Both the position numbers and the translations under genes were made by a program. The notes under the pieces were generated by a model. It did not search any database and was not told the origin of the DNA. It was given only the letters and a program-made list of their open reading frames with translations. Positions 1 to 6,793 of a DNA stretch of 7,916 bases are shown here, in pieces (position 1 is the first letter of the stretch; each line of letters begins with the position of its first letter). The stretch comes from Deltaproteobacteria bacterium (GTDB lineage Bacteria > Desulfobacterota > DSM-4660 > Desulfatiglandales > Desulfatiglandaceae). Location: positions 1-7,916 of the forward strand of contig JAFDKD010000105.1 of assembly GCA_019307165.1 (NCBI GenBank), written 5' to 3'.

Positions 1-510
1 AAGGGAGGCAATGATGCAGAGGGTGGAAAAGGAATCGGACCGGGCGATGATGTAGTTGATGGTATCGGCATTGGCAACGTGCAGGGTGTAAAAAGCGGTA
101 ATGAACAGGGCGTAGTACCGATTGAGGGGATTTTCTACGCAGATGTCGATGACCCGCTTGAAGAAGACAACCATCAGAATGGCCTGGACCACGTACCAGA
201 ACATGATGGTGCGATGAAAGGTGTTGGATTTCAGCCCGCCCGCCATCCAGTAGTCAACGGCGTTGAGCGTGGTGACCACCGGCCTGTATCCCCGGTTGTT
301 GGGCATGGTGCCGAAAGTGGCGATATCGATGAAAAACGAGGGGATGTTCCCGATGTCCCGGATGTAGGTGTTGCCGGTAATGGTATGGGTATCGTCGAAA
401 TAAAATCCGTTGTCGTAATGATTGGAATAGGCAGCCATCAGCAGGGCAAAAAACGACAGGGAGAGGAGAATGAATCTGTAGTGCTCCCTGACGAACGATG
501 TCAACGGCAT
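1..510 (-). CDS. TMTC-like GT-C membrane glycosyltransferase, N-terminal part (3' end beyond window)
   Basis: This is an incomplete gene: 170 codons are visible and the reading frame is still open at base 1. Residues 12-28 form a hydrophobic helix. They are followed by an exported-loop motif, GFYFDDTHTI (35-44), with the acidic pair D39-D40. Further on are YRPVVTTLN (75-83), FH (98-99) and more hydrophobic stretches (about 103-117, 130-160). This order resembles the N-terminus of TMTC-type protein O-mannosyltransferases and bacterial GT-C proteins that often carry C-terminal TPR repeats. In GT-C enzymes an acidic residue in the first outer loop is catalytic and the donor is a polyprenyl-phosphate sugar. 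The ATG at 510 follows a purine-rich GAGGGGAGA ribosome site, although the frame stays open further upstream. The gene lies 79 bp downstream of the DPM1-like GT2, a plausible donor-making partner. The acceptor and the presence of TPR repeats cannot be judged because the 3' part is missing. Confidence 0.72.
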   Translation of the reverse strand, partial: MPLTSFVREHYRFILLSLSFFALLMAAYSNHYDNGFYFDDTHTITGNTYIRDIGNIPSFFIDIATFGTMPNNRGYRPVVTTLNAVDYWMAGGLKSNTFHRTIMFWYVVQAILMVVFFKRVIDICVENPLNRYYALFITAFYTLHVANADTINYIIARSDSFSTLCIIASL

Positions 511-589
511 TCTCCCCTCATGATTCGAATATATCAACCAGCGCACCCCGGATGCACTTTGCGCGGAAGGCTGAATCGATAGCGCCGGT

Positions 590-1540
590 TCACCCCTTGA
601 GGTCCTTGTTGTATTCCATATCAAACCACATGGCAAAAAGAGTGAACAGGCTGGAACTCATGAAGCAGAACATGGCGGCGAGAGCGTTTATGGACGGGAT
701 GATGCCTGTTGCATACCACATCCAGAAAAGGCGCGTGAACAGGACCGCCGTCAGGACGAAAAATAGTGCCCCCAGGAGATACCCGAAGACGAGGGGGTGG
801 AAATTTCGGACGATGTATTTCTCCTTGAGCCTCCAGACGAAAAGCGTGAAGAGCAGCCATGAGATGCTGAAAACCACGCGCCGGATCCTGATCCCGGATT
901 TTGCTCCCACCCTGTAGACGGGTCTGACCGGGACATCGGCCACCTTCATCTCGCAGACGTTGAGTCGCGCCAGCAGGTCGTTGGGTTGGCCGTAGCGACT
1001 GTACATCCTGTCCCAGTCGATCATGTGGAGGGCCTTCCGGTTGATGGCCGTGTATCCAGTCTGGGAATCGGCCACATGCCAGTATCCGGAGGCGATTTTT
1101 GTGAGGAGCGAGAGGGCGGCGTTTCCAAAGTACCGTATTTTTGGAATCTGCTTGTAGGCTTCTCCGGTGAACAGCCGGTTTCCCTTGGAATAGTCGGCGC
1201 TGCCCGACACCACGGGCGCCAGGATCGCGGGCAAATCGGCCGGATCCATTTGACCGTCTCCGGCCATGACAACGGCAACGTCCATTTCATTGTCCCGCGC
1301 CCATTTGTATCCGGTGGCGATAGCCCCGCCCACGCCCCTGTTCCGGTCGTGACCCAACAGGCATATCCGCTGATCCTTCAGGGCAAGCTCCTCAACGATC
1401 TGCGGCGTCCGGTCCTTGCTTCCGTCGTTGACAACCACGATTTTATCGATAAAATCTGGGATGCTGACTATAGTTCCGGAAATCAGGGATTCCTCGTTAT
1501 AGGCAGGGACGAGCACAGCAATTTTCTTTCCCTGGTACAT
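590..1540 (-). CDS. DPM1-like family 2 glycosyltransferase with C-terminal membrane helices
   Basis: A 316-residue GT2 enzyme that probably moves a sugar from a nucleotide donor to a polyprenyl phosphate at the cytoplasmic membrane face. The N-terminal Rossmann-like GT-A domain has VLVPAYNEE (9-17), VVVNDGSKD (35-43, nucleotide binding) and the metal-binding acidic motif AGDGQMDP (93-100, D95 and D99). SQTGYTAIN follows in the second half of the catalytic domain. The last ~90 residues hold two or more hydrophobic helices, as in dolichol-phosphate-mannose or glucose synthase relatives with a membrane anchor. The ATG at 1540 was chosen because the conserved domain begins within five residues of it. 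A 42-codon upstream extension from a TTG at 1666 has no recognisable sequence. The Shine-Dalgarno before 1540 is weak. A promoter lies about 130 bp upstream, and the gene is probably co-transcribed with the GT-C gene 79 bp downstream. Sugar specificity cannot be read from the sequence. Confidence 0.9.
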   Translation of the reverse strand: MYQGKKIAVLVPAYNEESLISGTIVSIPDFIDKIVVVNDGSKDRTPQIVEELALKDQRICLLGHDRNRGVGGAIATGYKWARDNEMDVAVVMAGDGQMDPADLPAILAPVVSGSADYSKGNRLFTGEAYKQIPKIRYFGNAALSLLTKIASGYWHVADSQTGYTAINRKALHMIDWDRMYSRYGQPNDLLARLNVCEMKVADVPVRPVYRVGAKSGIRIRRVVFSISWLLFTLFVWRLKEKYIVRNFHPLVFGYLLGALFFVLTAVLFTRLFWMWYATGIIPSINALAAMFCFMSSSLFTLFAMWFDMEYNKDLKG

Positions 1541-1818
1541 CGGCAACAGACCCCATCTTTGCGTGCTGGATCGTGTCATGCGAGGGACGGAACATCCTGC
1601 GATAAAGGTCGGGGAGACGGTGACCGGTCCCTGGTGCAGTCGGTGGAGATGTGAACGACGCCCCAATTTCCATTATTATCATGAATGAAAACATGGCGTC
1701 AATTGGCTTACAAGGGCGTCTTTTCCCATCATACGGCTGGCAACGTAACACGGGAAAGGATGACTGCCCCTACGTGGTGGACGTCGGGATGCGGACAGGA
1801 TGTTGCAGGGGAGAGGGG
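1541..1818 (-). other. Intergenic gap/leader between flippase-like gene and GT2
   Basis: This 278-bp stretch separates two co-directional genes. I see no convincing gene and no hairpin followed by a T-run that would end the upstream transcript. It contains one good sigma70-like promoter (1675-1702, minus strand), which gives the GT2 a leader of about 125-130 nt. The palindrome GACCGGTC (1622-1629) lies in that leader. Confidence 0.5.
1675..1702 (-). promoter_or_regulatory. Candidate sigma70 promoter for GT2/GT-C genes
   Basis: Read on the minus strand, TTGACG (bases 1702-1697, five of six matches to TTGACA) is followed after 16 bp by GATAAT (1680-1675, five of six matches to TATAAT). Transcription would start near 1668 and leave an untranslated leader of about 128 nt before the ATG at 1540. 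It would let GT2 and the GT-C gene be expressed separately from the flippase-like gene. Judged by consensus match only. Confidence 0.5.
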
Positions 1819-2799
1819 TCACTCACGGCCAATTCGCTTTTCACGATCCCTTATCCCGGCCAGTCGGGAAATCCGGTAGGTCGCCAAAGGAGTAAAAACC
1901 GCCAGAAAGACCAGATTGGCTCCCCGCATGATCAGCGCCGCGGAAACGCTTTGTACCGGTTCCACCTGCATCACCTGACCGACAAATGCCACCACGGTCT
2001 CATAGATTCCGAAACTGCCCGGCGTAATACTGATCAGCGTGGAAAGTTGGCCGAGAGTGGAGACAATAATGGCTTGAGCCAGTCCCAACTCCACCCCTAT
2101 CGCACGAAAAGCCCCCCACAGGGTGATCACGGCGCTGATCAAGTGGACGCCGCTGAGGGCGGCCATCCACGGCAAAAAGCTCGGAGTGGAGCGCAGGACG
2201 TGCCAGGCATCTGAAACATCGCTGACTTTCCTCAAGAACCAGCTTCCCCGTCTTTTGATCGGTGGAAGAAGACCGAACAGTAATGAGGCGCCGATGCAGA
2301 TAATCAGAACCGCAATAATCAGACCGGATCCTTCAGGTGAAAACTTCTGTTTATGCCAGAGCAACAAACCGAGTGCGGCTGTCGCGTAGGTGATGATCAT
2401 CACCAGGTAGAAAGCAAAAAGTGTGGAAACGAAATGGGTCAACTGAAACCCGAATTTTTGTCTGAGATAGCCGGCCCTGAGGATCGTGCCGCTCCGCAGG
2501 GGTCCGATCAGGTTTCCCGCAGATGTGACAACAGAAAGAAAAAAACAGACCTGGAAGCCGATGCCGACACCCAGGAACCGAAGCATGGTATAATTGATGA
2601 GTCCCGTGGAGATGCCGGCAATCCCGATCCCCAGCATCACCACAAGCAGGGAATTCCACGACAAGACGCTGACGGCGAGGAATTCATCCCTCTTGAACCA
2701 TATATAGAAACCCATCAGAACAACGGCGAGGATCCCCAGGCAGAGGGACGCGGAGGTGCGGGTTTTCCTGTTGTCTCGGGATTGTACGGGGACTTCCAT
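1819..2799 (-). CDS. Lysylphosphatidylglycerol-synthase TM / flippase-like membrane protein
   Basis: A 326-residue integral membrane protein with about eight hydrophobic helices, starting at residues 17-33 after a short basic N-terminus. Family signatures are the central GNLIGPLRSGTILRAGYL segment and, near the C-terminus, ITPGSFGIYETVVAFVG, the counterpart of the PGG-G-x-x-E motif of the LPG synthase transmembrane family (UPF0104/AglD-like). It lacks the soluble C-terminal lysyltransferase domain of MprF, so it is not an LPG synthase itself. Stand-alone members occur in glycan, lipid and hopanoid loci and are often proposed to move or position lipid-linked intermediates; that role is inference here. 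The ATG at 2799 has a weak GTGAG ribosome site. It is the first gene of the leftward set and is divergent from the GT4 genes, which fits a lipid-linked glycan locus. No truncation or frameshift is seen. Confidence 0.85.
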   Translation of the reverse strand: MEVPVQSRDNRKTRTSASLCLGILAVVLMGFYIWFKRDEFLAVSVLSWNSLLVVMLGIGIAGISTGLINYTMLRFLGVGIGFQVCFFLSVVTSAGNLIGPLRSGTILRAGYLRQKFGFQLTHFVSTLFAFYLVMIITYATAALGLLLWHKQKFSPEGSGLIIAVLIICIGASLLFGLLPPIKRRGSWFLRKVSDVSDAWHVLRSTPSFLPWMAALSGVHLISAVITLWGAFRAIGVELGLAQAIIVSTLGQLSTLISITPGSFGIYETVVAFVGQVMQVEPVQSVSAALIMRGANLVFLAVFTPLATYRISRLAGIRDREKRIGRE

Positions 2800-2833
2800 G
2801 GTTAATACTCACGTATGTTCAGACCGTCTCGGC

Positions 2834-2864
2834 GCATCGGGCTGATGCAGATCTCTTATCAGCC
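2834..2864. repeat. Two overlapping, mutually exclusive hairpins
   Basis: GGCTGAT (2840-2846) and ATCAGCC (2858-2864) form a perfect 7-bp stem around an 11-nt loop. The left arm can also be used by a smaller hairpin, GCATC (2834-2838) with GATGC (2844-2848). The two cannot form together. No T-run follows on either strand, so it is not a standard terminator. It may be a regulator site or part of a leader structure for one of the divergent transcripts. Confidence 0.5.
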
Positions 2865-2878
2865 TTCCACACAGGGTC

Positions 2879-2944
2879 GGGAAACGCCTGTTGTCGTTTC
2901 CCATCGCTTTGGCCCGGCGCCTCAAGGCCTTTCGCAGGAAACGA
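2879..2944. repeat. Three-arm repeat: GGAAACG direct repeats flanking an inverted copy
   Basis: GGGAAACG (2879-2886) and CGTTTCCC (2895-2902) form a perfect 8-bp stem with an 8-nt loop. A third arm, GGAAACGA (2937-2944), can pair instead with TCGTTTCC (2894-2901). The middle arm is thus shared by two competing hairpins, a layout known from attenuators and switching leaders but also possible for repeated protein-binding sites. Which transcript, if any, carries it is not clear from the sequence. Confidence 0.55.
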
Positions 2945-3080
2945 TGTTCAGTTTAGCACATGTGTGCATCCGGGTCGCGGTATATTGTGTCAGAAACCAA
3001 GGGAGGGTGATCTTCGCCCGCTATGTCGGTCCGGGATGTTGTCGAGTCATTATTCCAGGTTCCGTTTTCGACCGCTTCAT

Positions 3081-4283
3081 ATGGGAAGTAAAGTGATAAA
3101 GGTTTGTGTGCTTACGAGCTCCTTTCCGAGATGGGAAGGCGATTATGCGGGACACTTTATATACGATCTCCTTCGAAAGGTATCGGAACAGGGGGGGGTA
3201 GATACAACCGTCGTTGCACCTCAGGGCGAAAAACCTGTTACTCATGAACGGTTTGGCGGGTTGAAAATACGCGCATTTCAATACATGTGGCCGAGAAAAC
3301 TTGAAAGACTGGCCTACGGCGGGGGTATGCCGCATAACCTCAGAAGCAGTTTTATGGCCAAGTGCCAGCTGCCGCTCTTTGTATGGCGGCTCTTTGCATT
3401 GGGCTTTCGCGAAGCCGGCCAATGTGATGTGATTCATGCCAACTGGATCCTGTCGGGCTTGGTCGGCGTCATGCTGAAAATGGTTTTGCACAGACCCTTA
3501 ATTCTTACCGTACACGGCAGTGATGTGAATGCGCTGCCGCAATCGGCCTTGGCAAACATACTGGCCAGAGCGACTTTCAAGAAGTTCGATAAAATCATCG
3601 CCGTAAGTCGTGGCCTGGAGAAGGCGATGCTGGAACTGGGCGTCCACCGGAAAAAGATCGTTTTTCTACCGAACGGGGTCGATGTCGAGTCATTCACGCC
3701 ATCAAATCAACCCGCGTCAAAAAACAATATCCTCTGGATCGGCAGGATGACAGAGGAAAAGGGCTTGGCTTATATGATCGAGGCAATGGTCGAAATAGTC
3801 GACAAGAAGCCGGATGTGAAGTTGATCCTAGTGGGGAGCGGCGGCCTTGAGGGTAGGTTGAGGCGCATGACAGTAAGACTCGGCTTGGGCACCCATGTCT
3901 CTTTCGAGGGGAAGCGGCCCCACTATGAAATCCCGAATTATCTGCGACGTGCCCGATTACTGGTGTTGCCTTCACTCTCTGAAGGGCTGCCGGTGGCTAT
4001 GCTGGAGGCGCTTTCCTGTGGCATACCTGTGGTGGGGTCACGAATAGGCGGTATCTCTGAGGTGATTAAAGATGGTGAAACCGGCTTTCTGGTAACCCCT
4101 GGAGCGCCTGAAGAACTTTCAGCGGCGATTATAAAGCTCCTTTCAGAAGAAAAACTTCGTGTGGAGTTCGGCGGGAATGGAATCGATTTGATGACAGAGA
4201 AATATAACCTGACTACGATTGCGCGAAAGACGTTGGCAACCTATTCAGAAGCGCTGAGTTCATATTCGAAGCGCCGCAACTGA
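3081..4283 (+). CDS. Family 4 glycosyltransferase (canonical GT-B fold)
   Basis: A 400-residue cytoplasmic or membrane-associated retaining glycosyltransferase that moves a sugar from a nucleotide donor to a growing glycan. The N-terminal domain begins VCVLTSSFPRWEGDYAGHF, followed by DVIHANW (H119) and LTVHGSDV (H145), with PNGVD (197-201) at the domain junction. The C-terminal donor domain has IGRMTEEKG (R222 and K227, expected to contact the donor phosphates), SEGLPVAMLEALSCG with the E-x7-E pair E301/E309, and GGISEV and GETGFLV. Length and motif order are normal for GT4. The ATG at 3081 is chosen because homology starts just after it; a GTG at 3093, preceded by GGGAAG, is an equally plausible start. 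A further in-frame extension to 2964 has no family resemblance. It is the first gene of the rightward set, 80 bp before a second GT4. Donor and acceptor are unknown; surface polysaccharide synthesis is the likeliest role. Confidence 0.92.
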   Translation: MGSKVIKVCVLTSSFPRWEGDYAGHFIYDLLRKVSEQGGVDTTVVAPQGEKPVTHERFGGLKIRAFQYMWPRKLERLAYGGGMPHNLRSSFMAKCQLPLFVWRLFALGFREAGQCDVIHANWILSGLVGVMLKMVLHRPLILTVHGSDVNALPQSALANILARATFKKFDKIIAVSRGLEKAMLELGVHRKKIVFLPNGVDVESFTPSNQPASKNNILWIGRMTEEKGLAYMIEAMVEIVDKKPDVKLILVGSGGLEGRLRRMTVRLGLGTHVSFEGKRPHYEIPNYLRRARLLVLPSLSEGLPVAMLEALSCGIPVVGSRIGGISEVIKDGETGFLVTPGAPEELSAAIIKLLSEEKLRVEFGGNGIDLMTEKYNLTTIARKTLATYSEALSSYSKRRN

Positions 4284-4363
4284 GAAGAAATCCGCCTGGC
4301 AGGTCGAGTGGTTCGAAAATACCCTTTGGGTCGCATATTTTTTATTCTGCAAGGATATCCGCC

Positions 4364-5557
4364 GTGGAACATAGGCCCCGAAAAATCGCCATGATCATCA
4401 ATGACTTTTATCCAAAAAGCGGCGGCATATCTACGTGGAATCAAAATATCGCTAAGTTCTTACACAAAAAAAACTTACAGATCCATATTTATCTGCTAAC
4501 CGCTTTTAAAAAAATTAATTACGAGGAAAAATTTCCATTTACCATAACAGCAATACATGAAATATCGATTTATCCTAAAGTGTTTGGATCACCTGGAGTT
4601 AAGAATATTTCTCGATACATAGTATCCGTTTTGAAATTTCTAAGTCTAATTAATGAAAACTTTAAAAATTATGATATTATTCAAAGCAGTGATCCCGTAT
4701 GTGGCATACTTGGAAGTATCATAAAAATATTATACAGAAAACCCCACATCATCATCATCGGAGAAAATTCATATTTTAATTTCAACTATAATTTTTTAAA
4801 AATGATACTATACTCTATTGCGTATTTTATAATATTTAGATTTGCCGATTCTATTATCGTCGATGGCGAGGACATACGGAACGCCTTGGTAAGAAGGAAA
4901 ATTCGTATTTCGAAAATAAAGCTTATTCCACATGCTATAGATATAAATCAATTCGCCCCCATCAAAAACAAATCCAATCTTAAAAAGTATTTTGGTCTGG
5001 AAGATCAAAAAATTTTTGATATTCATAAGACAGTGATTGTTTTTCTTGGAAGATTATATGACCTAAATGATCCAATTTCATTTTTACGTATTTTAAATAA
5101 TATACCAAATTGCATTGGCATTGTTATAGGAGATGGCCCACTTCGTCCTATAATGGAAAGAAAAGCTAAAACTATAAAAACGAAAATTATATTTACAGGT
5201 ATGATTGAGTTGGATGAAGTTCCCTATGCCCTTGCCGTTGCCGATATCTGCGTTTTTCCCCTGAAGTCAATAGGCGGCGTATCCCAGGTGGTAACCGAGG
5301 CAATGGCGTGCGGAAAATGCGTGGTGACCACAAACGCGGGTTCCATGGGGGACCTTATAACCGATGGATATAACGGGTTCATATCGGATGTTGGCGATAT
5401 AGAAAAAATAACGCGGAATACCTTGACGGCGTCCAAAAACCGGGAAATGAGACGTAAAATGGGCGAAAATGCACGGAAGACCGTAATCAGGAATTGGAGC
5501 TGGGAAAAAAGAATTCATGTATATCTTGAATTATATTCTGATCCGTATCTTTCATAA
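4364..5557 (+). CDS. Divergent family 4 glycosyltransferase with AT-rich central block
   Basis: A 397-residue GT4-like protein. The GTG start at 4364 is supported by AAGGA eight bases upstream; an ATG at 4391 would leave almost no residues before the conserved domain. Residues 9-25 (AMIINDFYPKSGGISTW) form the usual N-terminal strand and glycine loop. LGRLYDLND (228-236) and GGVSQVVTEAMACGK (304-318) mark the donor domain, and the C-terminus is complete. Several usual residues differ: the HG-type histidine segment reads IIIGENSYFN, the Lys after GR is N235, and the first Glu of E-x7-E is G304, while R230 and E312 remain. It may have altered donor chemistry or be weakly active. Bases about 4441-5215 are mostly 18-40% GC by hand count, whereas the 3' third reaches 55-60%, which suggests transfer or recombination. 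Probably co-transcribed with the preceding GT4; no terminator follows it. Confidence 0.87.
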   Translation: MEHRPRKIAMIINDFYPKSGGISTWNQNIAKFLHKKNLQIHIYLLTAFKKINYEEKFPFTITAIHEISIYPKVFGSPGVKNISRYIVSVLKFLSLINENFKNYDIIQSSDPVCGILGSIIKILYRKPHIIIIGENSYFNFNYNFLKMILYSIAYFIIFRFADSIIVDGEDIRNALVRRKIRISKIKLIPHAIDINQFAPIKNKSNLKKYFGLEDQKIFDIHKTVIVFLGRLYDLNDPISFLRILNNIPNCIGIVIGDGPLRPIMERKAKTIKTKIIFTGMIELDEVPYALAVADICVFPLKSIGGVSQVVTEAMACGKCVVTTNAGSMGDLITDGYNGFISDVGDIEKITRNTLTASKNREMRRKMGENARKTVIRNWSWEKRIHVYLELYSDPYLS

Positions 5558-5770
5558 CGCAGGATTTATGACCATATGCAGGCATTGATGTGAATTTGCT
5601 AAGCAAAACGCATAAAGATAACATCCCCAACGAATGGTAGTGTCAGGGAAAGAGCCGGCCCCCGGAGGTCAAGCCACGCAAATTTCGCCGAACTCTTTGA
5701 ATGCCGACAGTCCGTTTCGGTTGGTCCCCGATGAACGTTTTCTCCTGCGCGGAGACGTGCCACACCGCCT
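5558..5770 (+). other. Intergenic region/leader upstream of mltG
   Basis: This 213-bp stretch has no convincing gene and no hairpin-plus-T-run terminator after the GT4. It contains the perfect odd-centred palindrome TTTGCT-A-AGCAAA at 5595-5607. Weak promoter-like elements surround it (TTGATG at 5585-5590, CATAAA at 5611-5616, GATAAC at 5617-5622), but the spacings are poor. Base composition changes from AT-rich to GC-rich at about 5640. Confidence 0.4.
5595..5607. repeat. 13-bp odd-centred palindrome
   Basis: TTTGCT and AGCAAA are exact reverse complements around a single A. There is no T-run on the plus strand after it, so a terminator is unlikely. It could be a regulator site ahead of mltG, but a palindrome of this size in AT-rich DNA can arise by chance. 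Confidence 0.3.
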
Positions 5771-6793
5771 ATGTCCACGATAAGGACCATACTGATCGCC
5801 GTCTGCCTGCTTTTTCTGCTGGCCGCCGCCTTGACGTTCGGGTTCGGCTATTACCTGGTGAGCCCCGCCCGCCCGGACGGGAAGGAGCAGGTTTTTCTCG
5901 TGACGGAGGGCTCGAGTTTCCGGCAGATCGCCGACGACCTCCATCGAGAGGGGCTTATTCGAGGGGAACGCCTTTTTCTGCTGTGGGCCAAAATCATGGC
6001 GTACGGCAGGCACGTCAAGGCGGGGGAGTACGAACTGAGCCCGGCCATGCCTCCGATTCGGGTCCTGGAAATCCTGCGCCGGGGCGCCGTGGTCCTCCAT
6101 CCGGTGACCATCCCCGAAGGGTACACCCGTGTACGGATCGCCCGGGTGTTGTCTGAAAAGGGCCTGGCCGATGCAAAGGCGTTCCTGGTGCAAACACGGG
6201 GGCGGGACATTGCCGGACGTTACGGCATTGCCGCCGCCGACCTGGAGGGGTATCTCTTCCCCGATACCTATCGGTTTGCCCGGGGACTGCCCCCGGCCGC
6301 CGTCGTGGATGCCATGGTTGACAGGTTCCTGCAGGTGACGGACCCGTTGAGGGAACGGATCGAAAGCCTGGGCATGTCTTTGAACGAGGTGGTTACGCTG
6401 GCCTCAATTGTTGAAAAGGAAACCGGACGACCGGAAGAGCGGCCGCTCATTGCCAGCGTTTTCCTGAATCGTCTGAAACGGCGTATGCGCCTCGAAAGCG
6501 ACCCGACCGTCATCTACGGCATCCAGGATTTCAACGGCAATCTGACCCGGAAGGACCTGGAGACACCGACGCCTTACAATACCTATATGATTTCCGGACT
6601 GCCTCCCGGACCTATCGCCAATCCCGGATTGGCATCCATGAAGGCCGTTCTCTATCCCGCGGACACGAAATTTCTGTTTTTCGTTTCAAAAAACGACGGG
6701 ACCCACCATTTTTCCCGGACCTATTCGGAACACCGAAGGGCGGTTGAAACCTATCAGCAAAAAAGGCGTTCGCGGGCCTCGAAAAGTCCTTGA
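5771..6793 (+). CDS. mltG: Endolytic murein transglycosylase MltG (YceG-like)
   Basis: A 340-residue inner-membrane lytic transglycosylase. The family cuts nascent peptidoglycan strands inside the chain with formation of a 1,6-anhydro end, and is thought to set glycan strand length. Residues 5-29 form one membrane anchor, so the rest faces the periplasm. Residues about 40-95 are the LysM-like part, with FLVTEGSSFRQIADDL and KAGEYELSP. The catalytic domain holds LEGYLFPDTYRF, LASIVEKETGR with E215 matching the catalytic Glu of E. coli MltG (E218), SDPTVIYG, TPYNTYMISGLPPGPIANPG and a C-terminal HHFSRTYSEHRRAV. All signature motifs are intact and the length is normal. The ATG at 5771 is the only possible start, since an in-frame stop lies at 5732-5734; GGAGA at 5751-5755 is rather far for a ribosome site. 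The usual partners seen elsewhere (ruvX, tmk, pabC) are absent. Confidence 0.96.
   Translation: MSTIRTILIAVCLLFLLAAALTFGFGYYLVSPARPDGKEQVFLVTEGSSFRQIADDLHREGLIRGERLFLLWAKIMAYGRHVKAGEYELSPAMPPIRVLEILRRGAVVLHPVTIPEGYTRVRIARVLSEKGLADAKAFLVQTRGRDIAGRYGIAAADLEGYLFPDTYRFARGLPPAAVVDAMVDRFLQVTDPLRERIESLGMSLNEVVTLASIVEKETGRPEERPLIASVFLNRLKRRMRLESDPTVIYGIQDFNGNLTRKDLETPTPYNTYMISGLPPGPIANPGLASMKAVLYPADTKFLFFVSKNDGTHHFSRTYSEHRRAVETYQQKRRSRASKSP

Larger units (their letters stand above)
2800..3080. other. Divergent intergenic region, rich in inverted repeats
   Basis: This 281-bp region separates the leftward flippase-like gene from the rightward GT4 pair and must hold promoters for both. No clear -35/-10 pair was found for either direction. 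The best rightward -10 candidate is TATATT at 2981-2986, without a good -35 box. Several inverted repeats cluster at 2834-2967, including GCACA-TG-TGTGC at 2956-2967; the main ones are listed separately. An open frame at 2815-3096 on the plus strand crosses the region and overlaps the GT4 start, but it has no recognisable sequence or ribosome site, so I do not call it a gene. Confidence 0.5.

Noticed and set aside
79..582. Open frame of 167 codons on the plus strand at the left edge
   Set aside because: The opposite strand reads as a GT-C membrane protein with helix, FDD and YRP motifs. The plus-strand translation is charged and low-complexity-like without family resemblance.
986..1654. Open frame of 222 codons on the plus strand opposite the GT2
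   Set aside because: It is antisense to clear GT2 motifs, has no recognisable protein features, and spans both the GT2 and its leader.
2964..3080. 39-residue N-terminal extension of the first GT4
   Set aside because: The GT4 family sequence starts only after residue 40 of the extended frame, and the extension is rich in Arg, Cys and Pro like translated noncoding DNA.
2815..3096. Possible 93-codon gene in the divergent intergenic region
   Set aside because: There is no ribosome site before its ATG, no recognisable sequence, it contains the repeat cluster, and it overlaps the GT4 start.
4311..4347. Terminator-like hairpin ACCC-TTT-GGGT followed by a T-rich stretch between the two GT4 genes
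   Set aside because: The stem is only four base pairs and the T-run begins several bases later, too weak for intrinsic termination.
4364..5557. Second GT4 as a pseudogene
   Set aside because: The frame is uninterrupted, has a good ribosome site and normal length, and keeps the N-terminal glycine loop and part of the donor site. Residue changes alone do not show decay.
5581..5600. Possible sigma54 promoter (GG ... TTTGC) upstream of mltG
   Set aside because: The spacing between the GG and GC elements is 15 bp rather than the required 10 bp.
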